From Acarospora socialis (lineage: Eukaryota > Ascomycota > Lecanoromycetes > Acarosporales > Acarosporaceae), in the NCBI GenBank assembly GCA_025617375.2, contig JAMYGW020000001.1, forward strand, positions 62,001 to 126,000: a stretch of DNA of 64,000 nucleotides, in the 5' to 3' direction. Below are positions 1-11,962 of the stretch, piece by piece (position 1 is the stretch's first letter; each line of letters opens with the position of its first letter). The notes under the pieces were generated by a model. The model saw only the letters and a list, made by a program, of their open reading frames with translations. It was not told where the DNA came from and did not search any database. Made by a program: the position numbers and the translations under genes.

Positions 1-243
1 CCTTGTGCCATTGGCGTAAACCGTCATGTCTCTGGAACAGGCGCTGGTAGTAAGGAACGCGGTTCTCACGGTAAACCCAGCTATATGAGCAACACGTCAG
101 TCAGCTACCTAGGTAGGCTCTATGGATGCGTTGTCGGGCAATCTTCCAGTTCTGCTCGTTCGTGTGTCTTTGTAGTCGATTGCATCCGAGGACGTCATGA
201 GTCTCCCTTGAATCATACAGAGTGATATGACTTACCCAGGCAT
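1..243 (-). CDS. Partial small mitochondrial-type protein (possibly cytochrome c oxidase subunit VIIa/COX7-like), 5' end only
   Basis: I read an 8-nt first exon (243-236, ATGCCTGG) followed by a consensus GTAAGT donor at 235. The 155-bp intron ends in ATATAG at 81, with a GCTGAC branch-like site near the acceptor. The second exon (80-1) runs off the window. Joined, it reads M-P-G-W-V-Y-R-E-N-R-V-P-Y-Y-Q-R-L-F-Q and continues to HDGLRQWHK. The VPYYQRLFQ..DG..W pattern resembles the N-terminus of the fungal COX7 family, a small single-pass inner-membrane subunit of complex IV, but too little is present to be sure. The splice phase is consistent (2+1). The longer open frame over 101-307 begins at a non-ATG codon and is mostly intron and 5' leader. 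The identity is tentative; the coding character of exon 2 is better supported. Confidence 0.45.
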
Positions 244-512
244 GTTGCGTGGTTTCGGCGATCAAGAGATCGACTGAGTCCTCAATTGATTCTGGGTGAT
301 CGAACAACTTGATGGTGGAGGGGAGCTCAAGAGTTCCGAATTGAAGCTCCCCCCAGAAGCTGACTAAGCAACCTTTAGCGTGGCCTCTGCCCTCGACAGA
401 GGGAGAGGAGAACCTTGCCTTCTTAGAATTGATTCTTCGACTTACTACAGCCGCCCAGTTGACACTTCCCTACAGTCCCGATGCAATTCTTTACTTCAAG
501 CTACTTGGTACG

Positions 513-3077
513 ATGGGCTTGGTGCTGTGGCGGCTTGTCAAGAGACCCCCAACGCTTATGACCCTCGACAAGTTCATAGCACGGCTAAAGAAGCTACCAA
601 GGTTAACGAACTTCTACCAACGTCAAATCTCCTGTGCGTCGAGCACAAACACACCTTTCGCCGCTTTAGCCCCAATTGAGCATGAGACGAAAGAGTGGCA
701 GGAAGCTGTAGATCAGGGACGCAACGACGATCGGGAAAGAGACCTTCCACGGAAGCGGGGCATGGTAGTCAGGACGGTCCTTTCTGAGAATCGTCTGGGT
801 ATTCTTCACTCGCTGCCGACTCCGGAAGCGGTCTCAGTGGGCCAGCAAAAGAAAGCAGGAGAGGAGGAGGTGACGGAGGAAGGCAGTGGTGTTCTGCCAT
901 GTATCCCTTCGTTGGAGCAAAAGACGGTATTACGGAGAGTTCAATCCACGCACAGAAGGAGTTTTCGACATCGGCTGTTGGGTTGGGAAGACCTCCACTT
1001 CGAGTCCAACGTTGGGCAAGATAATGCTTTCGGCTTGCAGCTTGTCGACGATCCCAAATATAGCGGCAACTTTCGGATCTGGGTCGAGCTCCTCCGTTTC
1101 AGGCAGCGTATATATGGTCTCCAGGGGACGGTAGATATATGGGAAGGAATTAAGAGAAGGGGACTGAGTCTTCCCGTACGCGGACCGGAGGCGGATGTAC
1201 TGTGGAGCAGCGTCATAGTACTCGGATTCGAGCAGTCAAAATTTCTAGATGAGGTTTATTTGCACGCACGGAAGATCTTCGATGTCACTGGAGGGGCATG
1301 GCAGGGGATATATAAGAAAGTCGTGGGTCATACACTTGCAACGGATCCCAGTCAGGCGTACAGATGGCATAAACTAATATTGCCATTACACCGCCCAAGT
1401 TCGGATGACGTTGGCTATGTCTTTAGGCAGGCATTGACGAGCAAGGCTGCCCTCAGTGTCTTTGAGCAGATCTATACGGAGCATGGCGTGCACACTAGAT
1501 ATGCCAATATTGTTCCACCGCTCTGCAACTTGGAGTTGTACTACACTGCACGCCACTGGCATTACCTCCTCTTGCGCAGGGGCGATTTGCCTAGCAGTTC
1601 TCACGTTGTGAGACCACTGGTGAGGCATCTAGCATTGTATAAAAGCTCAGACCAATTACGAGATTTTACTCGGAGCCTGGTTGATGCTGGCGTTCCTTTT
1701 ACAGTGTCCTGGTCCCACGCCGTTCAGAAAGCCCAGATTATATCCAGAGAAGCAATGAACCGTATACTTGGAGAAGCCCATTCGATCGCGCCGAAATCTT
1801 TCAGTGACGAGTTTTGTGCAAGACTGTTCGCAACAAGAGCGTTTTCTGTAGATACGGTCATGAAGGGCCTGCGTATGCTTGGATTGGAAGCTATAGGGCC
1901 TTTATCCTTGAAAGAGATAGCAGGGCGAGATGCTACTACGGAAGCAGTAGCCGCACGGATGGATCAGTTCCGTGAGCTCGGAATCTCGGTCGGCAATTCA
2001 ATTTTCTCAAAGCTCATAAGAGACTTCGCGATGGAAGGCAAGGAAGATATGTTCAAGACTTTTCTCTCAAGCGACCAACATCCTGACGCACTTGAAGACT
2101 GGAAACTGCAGGAGTCCTTGCTGGCTTACTATCATGCAGCACAAGACTGGCCGAGATTCAACAGCACCTTGGCAGTCCTCAAATGCCATTGCAAAGAGAA
2201 TGTTGCATTCGATGAGAGGAATCTGATTTTCAGGAGCTATATCCGGCAGCGTAACCTGACGGCAGCAATCGGAACGCTTGAGGAGATGCGACTTGCAAAA
2301 GTACCCGTGTCGCCACAGTCCACCCGTTTGATGCGTGACACTATCTTACGACCGCGAAAGGTCGGTAGACGTCCCGTCTCACTTGCCACTGACTTTGACG
2401 ACCTTGGCCATCTCATCGGCCTCTGGCAAGGCATCCTGCGCTGCGGTGGTTACGTAGCTCCACTATCTTGGAGAGAAGTGTTCCGCCGACTTGGGCAAAC
2501 CGGACGGTTGGACGAGTTCGAGAAGCTCGCTTTGTGGCTGGTGGTATGGTACCATCCAAACAATGCTAAGCTCATACGAGTTCAATCTTCACCATACGTG
2601 CGTCGTGATACGGTTCCGAGTAACCTATCAACCCACGATCGTCGGCACCCTTACAAAATCCTTTTCTCATTGGTGCAGCAAGAAGCCATAATTGCTTGGG
2701 GTTTTCGGACCTTGGCAAAGAAGCCTACCGGTGCTCGGTTACCTCTTAAGAGCAACAAGTCATACACATGGGGTCTCAAGCTATTGCTCAAGCTAAAGGA
2801 ACTTGGAGTGGCAGTGTCGAAGGAGACGATTCAAAGGGTCTTGAAGCACCGTCTGAATATCCTATACGGACCCGGAAGGTCTGCCGTTCCCGTAAATCGT
2901 TTGACCCGCACCAACAATCCACATCCACTCAGCGTCATGCTAGCAGAGATCAAAGATGTCTTGAAGAGATTGTTTGTAAAGACTCCGCGGTCATTGAGTT
3001 CCCAACGACGTGCGCGAAGGCGGCTGCTTCGTCGGGCAACCCTTTACCAAGCTGACAGTTTGATCAAGGGCTCATGA
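513..3077 (+). CDS. Pentatricopeptide-repeat-like mitochondrial protein, 854 aa
   Basis: A single open frame without introns. The frame is open from 429, but the first true ATG is at 513, and I take this as the start. The N-terminus (MGLVLWRLVKRPP..) is basic, hydrophobic and poor in acids, as expected of a mitochondrial presequence. The body is a string of helical segments in the style of the PPR/TPR-like proteins of Pezizomycotina that act in organellar RNA processing or translation, for example the helix pairs around residues 560-640 (RNLTAAIGTLEEMRLAKVPV). No clean 35-residue consensus can be marked by eye, so the family call is from overall texture. The C-terminus is very basic (RRARRRLLRRA), as in RNA-binding proteins. 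It ends about 1.3 kb before haspin on the same strand. The substrate cannot be inferred. Confidence 0.6.
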   Translation: MGLVLWRLVKRPPTLMTLDKFIARLKKLPRLTNFYQRQISCASSTNTPFAALAPIEHETKEWQEAVDQGRNDDRERDLPRKRGMVVRTVLSENRLGILHSLPTPEAVSVGQQKKAGEEEVTEEGSGVLPCIPSLEQKTVLRRVQSTHRRSFRHRLLGWEDLHFESNVGQDNAFGLQLVDDPKYSGNFRIWVELLRFRQRIYGLQGTVDIWEGIKRRGLSLPVRGPEADVLWSSVIVLGFEQSKFLDEVYLHARKIFDVTGGAWQGIYKKVVGHTLATDPSQAYRWHKLILPLHRPSSDDVGYVFRQALTSKAALSVFEQIYTEHGVHTRYANIVPPLCNLELYYTARHWHYLLLRRGDLPSSSHVVRPLVRHLALYKSSDQLRDFTRSLVDAGVPFTVSWSHAVQKAQIISREAMNRILGEAHSIAPKSFSDEFCARLFATRAFSVDTVMKGLRMLGLEAIGPLSLKEIAGRDATTEAVAARMDQFRELGISVGNSIFSKLIRDFAMEGKEDMFKTFLSSDQHPDALEDWKLQESLLAYYHAAQDWPRFNSTLAVLKCHCKENVAFDERNLIFRSYIRQRNLTAAIGTLEEMRLAKVPVSPQSTRLMRDTILRPRKVGRRPVSLATDFDDLGHLIGLWQGILRCGGYVAPLSWREVFRRLGQTGRLDEFEKLALWLVVWYHPNNAKLIRVQSSPYVRRDTVPSNLSTHDRRHPYKILFSLVQQEAIIAWGFRTLAKKPTGARLPLKSNKSYTWGLKLLLKLKELGVAVSKETIQRVLKHRLNILYGPGRSAVPVNRLTRTNNPHPLSVMLAEIKDVLKRLFVKTPRSLSSQRRARRRLLRRATLYQADSLIKGS

Positions 3078-4378
3078 GAAGGAAGGGACATATGATAGAC
3101 CAGAAAGTGATTCAGGCTAACTAGGCACTCGCACCGCTTATACCTAGGTACGACGTTCCACCGCGGATGAAGTTATATTTCCATACGGCGCCAAGGGACA
3201 TCCTGTGCGACGCTAACCTCCACCTTACACGTGCCCATCAAGGTGCTTGTCGTGGACTTTAGTACACCGTGTACCAGTCGAACAAGAGCTAGAACGGCTT
3301 CAATCTGAACTCGGCGAGAAATTCGGTCTCAGTACGCGAATAGCCAAGACATTGATAAAAACTCATGGACCTGCAACGTGCAGCGCGCCTAGAGCTCATC
3401 ATACGGCGATTCAATGATTCTCCAGCCGTCGAGAGCGATCCGTGATAGCGAACCCCTCCAGCCAGAAGCACGATAGAGCAGTTTAAACGCCACTACAAAA
3501 ACTACCGTTTGGTAGCGACGAAGAAGAACCCTTCACAGAAATAGCAGGGTAGTGGCAGGTCTTCTTGAAGTAATCAAACAATCCGGGCGCCCAAGTTTTC
3601 AAGGGAAGAGATGAGGAGAGAATATCACCATTGATAAATTATGATACCCTGTACCTTCCACTTTGTACAGATTGTATTTTCGACATGTACTTTGGAACCA
3701 GTACATATTACTGTATACTAGGTTACTATAAAGTATGCCTGGTGAAAGAGACGGAAATGGCGATGCCTTTCCAACATGGAAGCTCGTAAGTATTGAGATT
3801 TTACTGCTGGGAATCATATGTTATTTCTTTCTCTGCCGGAAACATTCAGATTAATTACGCAAGATTGTGAGGAAATTGTAGTTCATAGCCGTAGTTTGGT
3901 CATAATCACACACTTCCACAAGCCAGCAAGTAGGTGGCAGAATCCTCTGTTCAGTAACGGTTATGAGGGCCATCCACGGCTTCGTCGCGTTCCAAACAAG
4001 TTAGTGCCCACAACGCGTCAAAATCCACACCTCAAACCTCACTAAGAAGTTTAGCCGAGCCTACTTTCCAGCAACCACAACCGAGGCAGCTTTTACCGAC
4101 ACCCGAGAATTTGACGACCGTACAAAGTCGGCTAACGCGATGGGGAAGGATGTTTACAAGACATCGCTGGGTCGGAACGTGAGTTAACACAAGTCTTTCA
4201 CTGTTCACACTTTCACTGTCTACAGTTTGCGAGTTGGAATCAGTGATACATATATAACATACTGGCTCTTTCCCTTTCCATTTCCATTTTCTTTCCTATA
4301 TATATATAAGCGGGCAGCAGAGGTACTTGACTGAGTTGATTCTCACTCTATACATAGGCGTGGAAGCAGTTAAAAGCA
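3078..4378. other. Intergenic region upstream of haspin
   Basis: 1.3 kb without a convincing gene. A short plus-strand frame around 3255-3413 (VEQELERLQSELGEKFGLS) looks protein-like but has no ATG, no clear splice partners and stops quickly. Close to the haspin start there is an AT-rich stretch with a TATATATATAAG run near 4300, a plausible core promoter. No tRNA or repeat was recognised. Confidence 0.4.
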
Positions 4379-6830
4379 ATGCCCGGAAAACTCAAGGTGT
4401 ACGGCAAGAAAGGCGGCGCGGTGGTGTCGGATGTTTTCGGGAAGTTGTCGGACTCGCCTCTGAAGAAAGATGGAAATGGTTATCAAAGCTTTGAGAGCGC
4501 CGAGGCCCTTGTGTCGACAGATGCTGCGGATGTTGGAGGTAATCGACGTCGCCGTGCTCCGCTCACCTCCAAGGGTTCGAACGCTCGTCTTGCTAAACGC
4601 GAGAACGGAAAGCTCGACGATGGAGAGCGGTTGGCGTTTGATCACGCGTCAGGGCAAATCTCAAGTGAGCATCTTGGAGAGTTGGCAGATGATGACCAAT
4701 CACTTCAAGACCGACTCGAGCGTTCGACAGAGGTCTCGGAGGAGACTGGAGCGGAACTCTTAGGAAACATGACGGAGGCGATGTCTTCTGCACCAAGGAG
4801 CAGCAGTGACGAAGAAAGCAACGTCGCTGAACTGGAGGGGCTACTACGCAACACCCGACTCGAGTCGCCACCCGGAAGCTTGAGTCGAAACGCCACGGAT
4901 AGAGCAGAAGAAGCGACAGGCGCGACGGGCTTTACAGCACGAGAGAGGGTTTCTAGATTCGCAAGAGGACGGCGTGCGGCATCAAACAGAGAGTCCGAAG
5001 ATTCCCGTATCTCACAGCACGAGAACTACGAGCTTGATGAGAGGGTAGATGTCCAGCAACACGGGCTATCAGGGAAACCCAAGAAAAGAACCGTGAAGAA
5101 GGAATTCAACAATTCGGAAGAGGATTTGCCTTTGCTAAGACGAGAGAGCAACTTGAGCGCTACGGAATCTGAATCTGAAGCATCGACCGCGAGCTGGGCA
5201 GCATCTTCCATCGGACGAAGAGCTAGAAATCGAGACAGCAACATCATAGAGATCAGGTTAGGAGAAGGTACAAATCTGCCACCGCCAGAAGTTACATATC
5301 TCTCCAAAGAAAACGGCACTATGAGAACCACAAGAGCGCCCCTCAGAGAACCGGCGCCGGAAGTGTCCTATCTGTCGACCGAAAACGGTATTATGAGAAC
5401 CCGGAGAGGGCCAGTCAGAGCACCAGTCACACGCCCGGCAGCTTCCCCCAACGCACCAATCGTCAATACAGAGATGTTAGAGTACCTTTCACCACTTCTG
5501 GAGGTTGCTAAAGGCCGTCTTGACGATGCACCAGTCTGCAGCTTCCGCGACTGGGTCGACCGCCTTTGTCAGCAGAACTACGAGCTCGTGAAGGTCGGCG
5601 AGGGCTCTTTCGGTGAGACATATCGCACAAAGATCACGCCCAATGGTTCAACGACTCCAGTGCTTGGAAAGACTATCTTCAAGGTCATCCCTCTACGAGC
5701 CAGAAGCGGAGTCGGATCGAGAAACTTTGTACCTGTTGTTGAAGCCGTGTCCGAGATCGAGCTATTGGCGAAGATGACGTCGATTCCCGGATTCACTATA
5801 TATCAAGAGGCCTATGTCGTGTGCGGCAGTCAACCACCACAAATCGTTAGCGCGTGTGACGCATATATCCATTCACCGAATCATCGCCCAAGTGACCGCC
5901 CGTTCGTTAAGAGATACATCCCCACTCAGTTATGGGTTGTGATTGAGATGCAGTATGCGGGTGTCGATCTCGAACGATTCCGCCTGAGTTCGCACTGGCA
6001 GACGTGGGATATCTTCTGGAGAGCGGCCATAGCCCTGGCGAGGGCTGAAGTCGTTGCAAGGTTCGAGGTAAGTCGTCTCAGAGCTCTGAGTGGAACCGAG
6101 CTGACTTGGATGTGAAACTGCAGCACCGCGACCTGCACCTGGGAAATGTGTGCGTCCAAGCCAACGCCGCCAACGACACGATGGACGGGCCCCTCCAGCT
6201 CACCAAGGCGGAGGCCGAGGAGGTCAAACTCGGCTTCAGCGGCGTCGAGGTGACGCTGATTGACTACACCCTCTCCCGGGCGGACATCGCCCCAGGCCAT
6301 GTGGCCTTCAACGACCTGCGGCACGGGGTGGGTGTCTGCGACCGGGAAGGGGGTGGCGGGCAGTTCGAGACGTATCGCAGGTATGTTGTCCTCAACCATT
6401 ACTACCTTCTCATTTGCACCAGCTGACAGGAATTTTCAGGATGCGTGCAGAGGTCTTCCTGATGGACCCAACAGGCAATTATGCCGATGTGGGCGCGGGG
6501 CTGGCAAGTGCGGGGGCGGGCTGGAAACAGTACCGCCCCAGAACCAACCTCCTATGGTTGCACTTCCTCTTGTCGGAGATCCGCCAGCTCTCCAAAGAGC
6601 AGATGGAAGACCGCCCGCGCCTGCAGCGGCTGCCCGGGTCCGACCCGAATGAGGTCGGATCCGAGGCACGGGCCCGAAGGTTGTGCAAGTCATTGGGCGA
6701 CAAGCTGAACACAACCTTGAAGCTGTTGGACCCTGAAACCTTAACGCGGTCTGGCCTCTACTCTGCCGGTGATCTGGTGCAGTACGCGGTGACGAAAGGC
6801 TGGCTAAACGAAGGTGATTTGGAGAATTGA
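4379..6830 (+). CDS. haspin: Haspin-type serine/threonine protein kinase, 778 aa, three exons
   Basis: Exons 4379-6067, 6124-6380 and 6440-6830; introns of 56 and 59 bp (GTAAGT..CAG, GTATGT..CAG) keep the frame. The N-terminal 370 residues are Ser/Arg/Glu-rich and disordered. The kinase domain starts near residue 395. It has a glycine loop GEGSFGETY at 407-415, a lysine at about 435 (FKVIPL), the catalytic loop HRDLHLGNV at 564-572, and DYT in place of DFG at 610-612. The DYT and the haspin-style C-lobe identify the family. Haspin phosphorylates histone H3 Thr3 and helps place the chromosomal passenger complex at centromeres (family knowledge). The catalytic loop is split by intron 1, so a one-exon reading loses the kinase core. 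An internal tandem repeat lies just before the domain. The start is ATG at 4379, about 75 bp after a TATA-like run. Confidence 0.93.
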
Positions 6831-7195
6831 AAACGCGTCTTCAGTATTCGAGGTTAGCCAGGTGTTGGTTGGTTGCGTTTTGTCGGGTCGGCCCGTTGCG
6901 GCTCTTTATGGCGTCTATGTTGTCTTTACCTTGCCGTACTCCGACTCATTTGGGGTAACGTAATGATGTCTTACTTCGAGCCTTTATGAGTAAGGTATCT
7001 AATGCCTGATGATGGCTGCGTGTGATGTCCAGACAGTAAGGTGTGAACACGAGGAAAACATTTTATGCGAGGCTCGCCAGGGTAGAGCGACCCATCTCCT
7101 ACGAGTCCCTACTCATGCGAAACCATGTCATAATTCTCCCAGGAATAGATGAAAACCGGTCCTGCTTCTCACTCATCGTTGAGTCTACAGACATC
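6831..7195. other. Short intergenic region between haspin and the nucleoside transporter
   Basis: 365 bp holding the 3' flank of haspin and the 5' flank of the transporter. An in-frame ATG at 7115 could extend the transporter by 27 residues. I preferred 7196 because the residues added upstream are not membrane-like and look like translated leader. Confidence 0.4.
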
Positions 7196-8664
7196 ATGGA
7201 GCGCATTCGCAAATGGTTCTCTCGGAGAGCGCCAGCGTACGAGCCGTTAGAGGGTGGCTCAGTGGATGCCGATGGCGAACGGATTGATGATTATAAGAAA
7301 GACAGTTTCTCATGGCTGGAGTACTCCATCTTCCTTCTGTTAGGTGTTGCGATGCTATGGGCATGGTACGTTCTCGAGAGAAACTCGCATTCAGGCGATA
7401 CGTCCTGTGGCCTAGATCCATACTGACTTTCAATTTTGTTCATAGGAACATGTTTCTAGCAGCAGCGCCATACTTCCAGCGACGCTTCGAATCAAGTAAC
7501 TGGCTCCTTACCCACTTCCAGTCCGCCATCATATCAGTCTCCACCGTGACAAATCTTGGCTCTGTCATAGTCCTTACGAGACTACAGTCACGAGCATCTT
7601 ATCCTAAACGCATAGCATCGTCTCTAGTCGTCAACAACATTTGTTTCACACTGCTCGCCCTGTCTACCGTATTTTTCCGTCAAGTATCGGCCGACTCCTA
7701 CTTCGGCTTTCTTATGCTTATGGTGTTTGCTGCAAGTCTGGCGACGGGGCTGAGTCAGAATGGCGTTTTCGCGTTTGTATCTGGGTTTGGAAGGGAGGAA
7801 TATACTCAGGCTATCATGACAGGACAGGCGATCGCAGGGGTGCTTCCATGCATAGCACGTTAGTCGCTCCTGCTTGTCAACACCAACAGAGACACTGACA
7901 AGGAATCAGAGATTGTTTCCGTACTCTCGGTCCCTCCGAAAGATGCTGAAGACGCGCCAGAGTCGTCTGTTTCAGCATTTTCCTATTTTCTCACCGCAAC
8001 TGCCGTGTCGACACTGGCCTTGTTAGCCTTCCTATACCTCGTACGACGACACACCTCGCACCGCGGAAATACTCACGTTGTTGAAGTTCGGGACGGAGAA
8101 GAGCAGGAGGAGCTCCCGGACCGCAAGGTGGTTGGGTTTTGGACTCTTTGCAAGAAACTGCGCTGGCTGGCCACGGCAGTTTTCCTGTGCTTTGCCGTCA
8201 CCATGGTCTTTCCGGTCTTTACGCAAGAAATACTAAGTGTACAAGATCCTTCAACGTCTCCCCGCCTCTTCCAACGGGCATCGTTCATACCACTCGCCTT
8301 CCTGCTCTGGAATGCCGGTGACCTCGTTGGCCGACTCCTCACTCTCGTCCCTCAGCTTCGACTCATACAGTACCCGCGTTTCCTCTTCACATTCTCTCTC
8401 CTCCGGCTTCTCTTCATACCGCTTTACCTGCTCTGCAACGTGCGAGGACGTGGTGCTGCCATTAACAGTGATGCATTCTACCTAATTATCGTCCAATTCC
8501 TCTTCGGTTTAAGTAATGGCTGGCTAGGGAGCAACTGCATGATGGGAGCGGTAGAATGGGTGGATGTCGACGAGAGGGAGGCCGCAGGAGGTTTCATGGG
8601 CTTGATGCTTGTGGCAGGACTGACAGTAGGCAGTCTCTTGAGCTTTCTGGCCGCAAGAGCATAG
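7196..8664 (+). CDS. FUN26: Equilibrative nucleoside transporter (SLC29/ENT family, Fun26-like), 445 aa
   Basis: Exons 7196-7365, 7446-7858 and 7910-8664 (introns 80 and 51 bp). The joined protein has the ENT hallmarks: WNMFLAAAPYF at the first transmembrane helix (the W codon is split by intron 1), then GLSQNGVFAFVSGF and GQAIAGVLPCIAQIVSVL (the Q codon is split by intron 2). A charged cytosolic loop precedes the second half, and the C-terminal half has a GLSNGWLGSNCMM segment. About 11 hydrophobic helices are visible, as in the family. Yeast Fun26 works in the vacuole and moves nucleosides and nucleobases. Vacuolar or endosomal location here is inferred from that family, since the N-terminal 40 residues are charged and carry no signal peptide. 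It converges on MDL1 downstream. Confidence 0.9.
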
Positions 8665-9360
8665 AGATTCCAGAAAACGCACAATGCGGCCAAGCTTCCC
8701 TCCTTGCAGCTCAGGTGGTGAGCACACTAAGATGCATTCGCGCCGACTAAATGCAACGCACGCTGGGAAAGCCCATCTCCCTAATGGCCAGCGTGAGCGA
8801 CTCTCACACGACCCACGAAGCACCCCTTTCATCTTGGCCAAGCTTCCTTCAGAGACTGTTTCAGAAGTCGGTACCCTGATCTCCCCGCACGTTTGGAGTC
8901 AACCTTACCTCGCTCCCTCACGTACTTAAATCATCATATCTAGGATAGGCTTTGGTGCAACGTCGACTCTAAAGCTATGGCTAGGGAGTTAGGACTTGGA
9001 TATATAGTCTTCTATCCGTACACGTTGATGACCTGATGTGCTGAAAACGCGACGAAGCTCAATCGCGAAGACTCATACTCGTTATGAGTTGAAGTCCATG
9101 GTAACGCTGGTGCTTAGTTAGTTGGATCATGAGATGTGCAGAGCTTTTCACGAATACGTAGTACGCAGGTATCAGGCATCGACACAAGAACCCTTGTTAC
9201 GATGAAGGGACGAGAGGAGCAAATATGATACACTTCCCTGGGAAGCAACACTCACGCTATTCAGCGCACTACATTGCCAGAACGATCCAAAACCTACGTA
9301 GACCGTGTCTGTCTTCGTGTAGAGAAGATCTCAAACACCAGACCTCGGGCAACTCACCAC
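8665..9360. other. Convergent intergenic region between ENT and MDL1
   Basis: About 700 bp between two 3' ends. It should hold both 3'-UTRs and poly(A) signals. I see no supported coding frame or repeat. Confidence 0.5.
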
Positions 9361-11962
9361 CTACCTCTTCCCAACCTTCTCGACCACCGCCTCCGCGCCC
9401 GTCTCTTTCTCCCCTCTAACCTTCAACCCTTCCTCCTCCACGTCCTCCTCGCCGTCCCTCTCTCCCCGACTCTCCAAGCGATGCTGAATTTCCTCCGACT
9501 CAGTCGGGGGCCCTCTCGGCTCGGAAGCGATACCGGTATTCGGGGTATCGTTGGTTTCGCCACCGGACATCTGCCATTCCATGAGCTTGGTGAAGGCGCC
9601 GTTGGGGTCGGCGGAGAGGTCCTTGTAAGAGCCCTGTTCGGCGACCTTGCCGTCGGAGGAGAGGACGATGATGCGATCGGAGCGCTTGATTGTCGAGAGG
9701 CGGTGCGCGATCGAGATGGTCGTGTTGTTGACTTTTAGTAGGGCTGCGAGGGCCGAGTTGACGAGCGTTTCCGATTCGGCATCGAGCGCGGAGGTTGCTG
9801 TGGGGTTGGAGCCACGGTTAGTGATTGGGGTATTTCTCGTCTTGGAGGATCTATTGGGCTGGACATACCTTCGTCGAGGATTAGTATGTCGGGGTTCTTG
9901 ACCAAGGCTCTAGCGATGGCGATGCGCTGCTTCTGGCCGCCGGAAAGCTGCGCACCGCGTGCACCGACCGATGTGTCGAGTCCGTCGGGCTAACTTAGAT
10001 TAGCCCATGATCCTTCTGACTTAGACAGCTAGCTTACAAAGTCACTGATGAACTGGCAGTTGGCTTTTCGTGCCGCTGCAATGATTTCTGCCCGGGTTGC
10101 ATCTGGTTTGCCGTACGCAATGTTCTCCGCTATAGTTCCAGAGAACAGAACTGGTTCCTGTGAGACGACCCCAATCTTTCTTCGTAGTGACTTGACATTC
10201 ATCGTAGAAATGTCTACCCCGTTGATCTTGATCGTGCCCGTTGTAGGAGTGTAGAAGCGAAGCATCAACGAGGCGATGGTTGATTTTCCACCTCCCGAAG
10301 GCCCGACAACTGCAACGTTTGTGCCTTGTGGTATCTCAAAGTCGAGGTTGTTAAATATCGTGACAGCAGGCCTTGTAGGATAGCTGAATGACACGTTCTC
10401 AAACCTGATGGGTCCACGCGCCGATGTGACCTTCGTCCCTACTGTAGGTGAGATGGTCGGCTTTCGGTCTTGCAGCTCGAAGAGCCGACTAGCTGCTCCA
10501 ACTCCCTTCATCAATTCCGAATAAAAGCTTGATAGGCCGAATAAACTCGACCCCGCGTACGCTGTGTACATCAAGAACGACGATAAATCCCCAATGCTAA
10601 TGGCGCCTGATTTCACCATTGAACCACCCGTGTATAGGAGGGCTAGAATAGTCATATTCCCCATAAGTCCAGTCTGTAGAGCGGTTAGACACTACGTAGG
10701 GCGTAAGATCTTGCGATGCTTACTGTACTGAAGAAAGTGGCACTGATCAACGCCTCCCTTTTCCCAAGCTCGAATATCTTCTTCGTTTGTTTGTTGTACC
10801 GACCGACCTCTAGAATCTCTCCAGCAAATGCCTGGCTAGTTCTCACGTTCCCTAGCCGCTCTTCTGCAATCTTGGTAAGCGTTCCGAGGTTCCTCTGAAT
10901 CTTGCGACTAAGGTTTCTGATCGCTTTGCCGTAGAAGAATGCTCCAATGGCCACAGGTGGAAACATCAACGTGAGAATGCCGGTAAGTTTGAGGCTAACG
11001 TATGCCATCAGACCAAACCCAGCCCCTCCGCTAACGAGAGCTCTTAGACCATCTGAGAGGTTCTGAGTGATGCTCTTCCCCACAATGATGGTATCTGAGC
11101 TCAACCGTGAGATCAGGTCACCAACCCGATTCGCGTCGAAGAACTCGGCATTCTGGGCGAAGGTTCTCCGGAACAACTGTGACCGCAGTCGTGCAACAAT
11201 TCTCTCACCAACGATCCTGAGTATAATGATGCGGCCATAGTTCGCAGCCGCTCCCACCGTGATAACTCCTGCAAGGGCCATATAAAAGGTGGTCAGATCC
11301 AAACCGAACAGCTGGTCCGAACCAGGTTCAGATTTTGTTGCGATGTCCAGTATTTTCCCAATCGAGAATGGTATAGACATAGTAATCGACGACGAAATCA
11401 GGAGAAGAACGAAGGCAACGCCTAGCACCTTTGCCTCCGGCTTCGCTATCTTGATCAATCTCCACACCTCCCCGAACCCTGCTGTCTGTCCTTGCGACTT
11501 GCCATCCTTGGCCAATCGCGCACTCAGATTGACTTGTGCAGCTTGTGATGCCTTCTCCGTTCTTGCAAATCCCCGCTCCCCGTCTTTGTCCTCGTCCTCC
11601 TCTTTTTGTAGCTTGTTGGATTCTTTCTCCTCAACGGCAGTGGGGCGTGCCTCTTGTAAAGATCTTGTAGTGGATAGCTTTCGCCGTTGCGGCACAATCG
11701 ACCATCTTCTTGCTCCTGGGAAGGGGTGCCGGGCCGGGAAGATCTGGGATGGTTGCTGGAAGGGCCGCCGAGAACCGTCACAAGGTAGATGCAACTGCAC
11801 AAAACCTGAGGAAGCTCGCCGAGCAAATGTTTGGTATCGTGCTCCTTTTGCCAACTTCCTTAGAAGCGTCACATCTGGAGCAGACTGCGTGAATAGACCG
11901 GATCCGGTACGAGGTACGATGCTCCTCCATGGTCCCGCGCAAAGCAGCCTCGAGCTGCGCAT
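9361..11962 (-). CDS. MDL1: Mitochondrial ABC half-transporter Mdl1/ABCB10-type, 810 aa, four exons
   Basis: Exons (minus) 11962-10724, 10673-10038, 9989-9869 and 9797-9361; introns of 50, 48 and 71 bp with GTAAGC/GTATGT donors. The open frame begins at a TTG at 11974, but the first ATG is 11962. It gives an Arg/Ser/Leu-rich presequence of roughly 150 residues, then a six-helix ABC membrane domain. The nucleotide-binding domain has Walker [10 protein letters not shown] at about 537, VSQEP Q-loop, LSGGQKQR signature at about 640, Walker B ILILDEATSALD at about 660 and the H-loop IAHRLST. Intron 3 splits the DEATS of Walker B. A 50-residue Glu/Arg-rich tail follows. Yeast Mdl1 exports peptides from the matrix across the inner membrane. 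The gene is divergent from CDC37. Confidence 0.93.

Noticed and set aside
101-307. 68-codon minus-strand frame as its own gene
   Set aside because: It begins at TTG, not ATG, and a better reading (short exon, GTAAGT donor, ATATAG acceptor) explains the region as leader plus intron.
3255-3413. Plus-strand protein-like frame with VEQELERLQSELGEKFG
   Set aside because: No ATG, no convincing splice partners, ends quickly; kept only as a remark.
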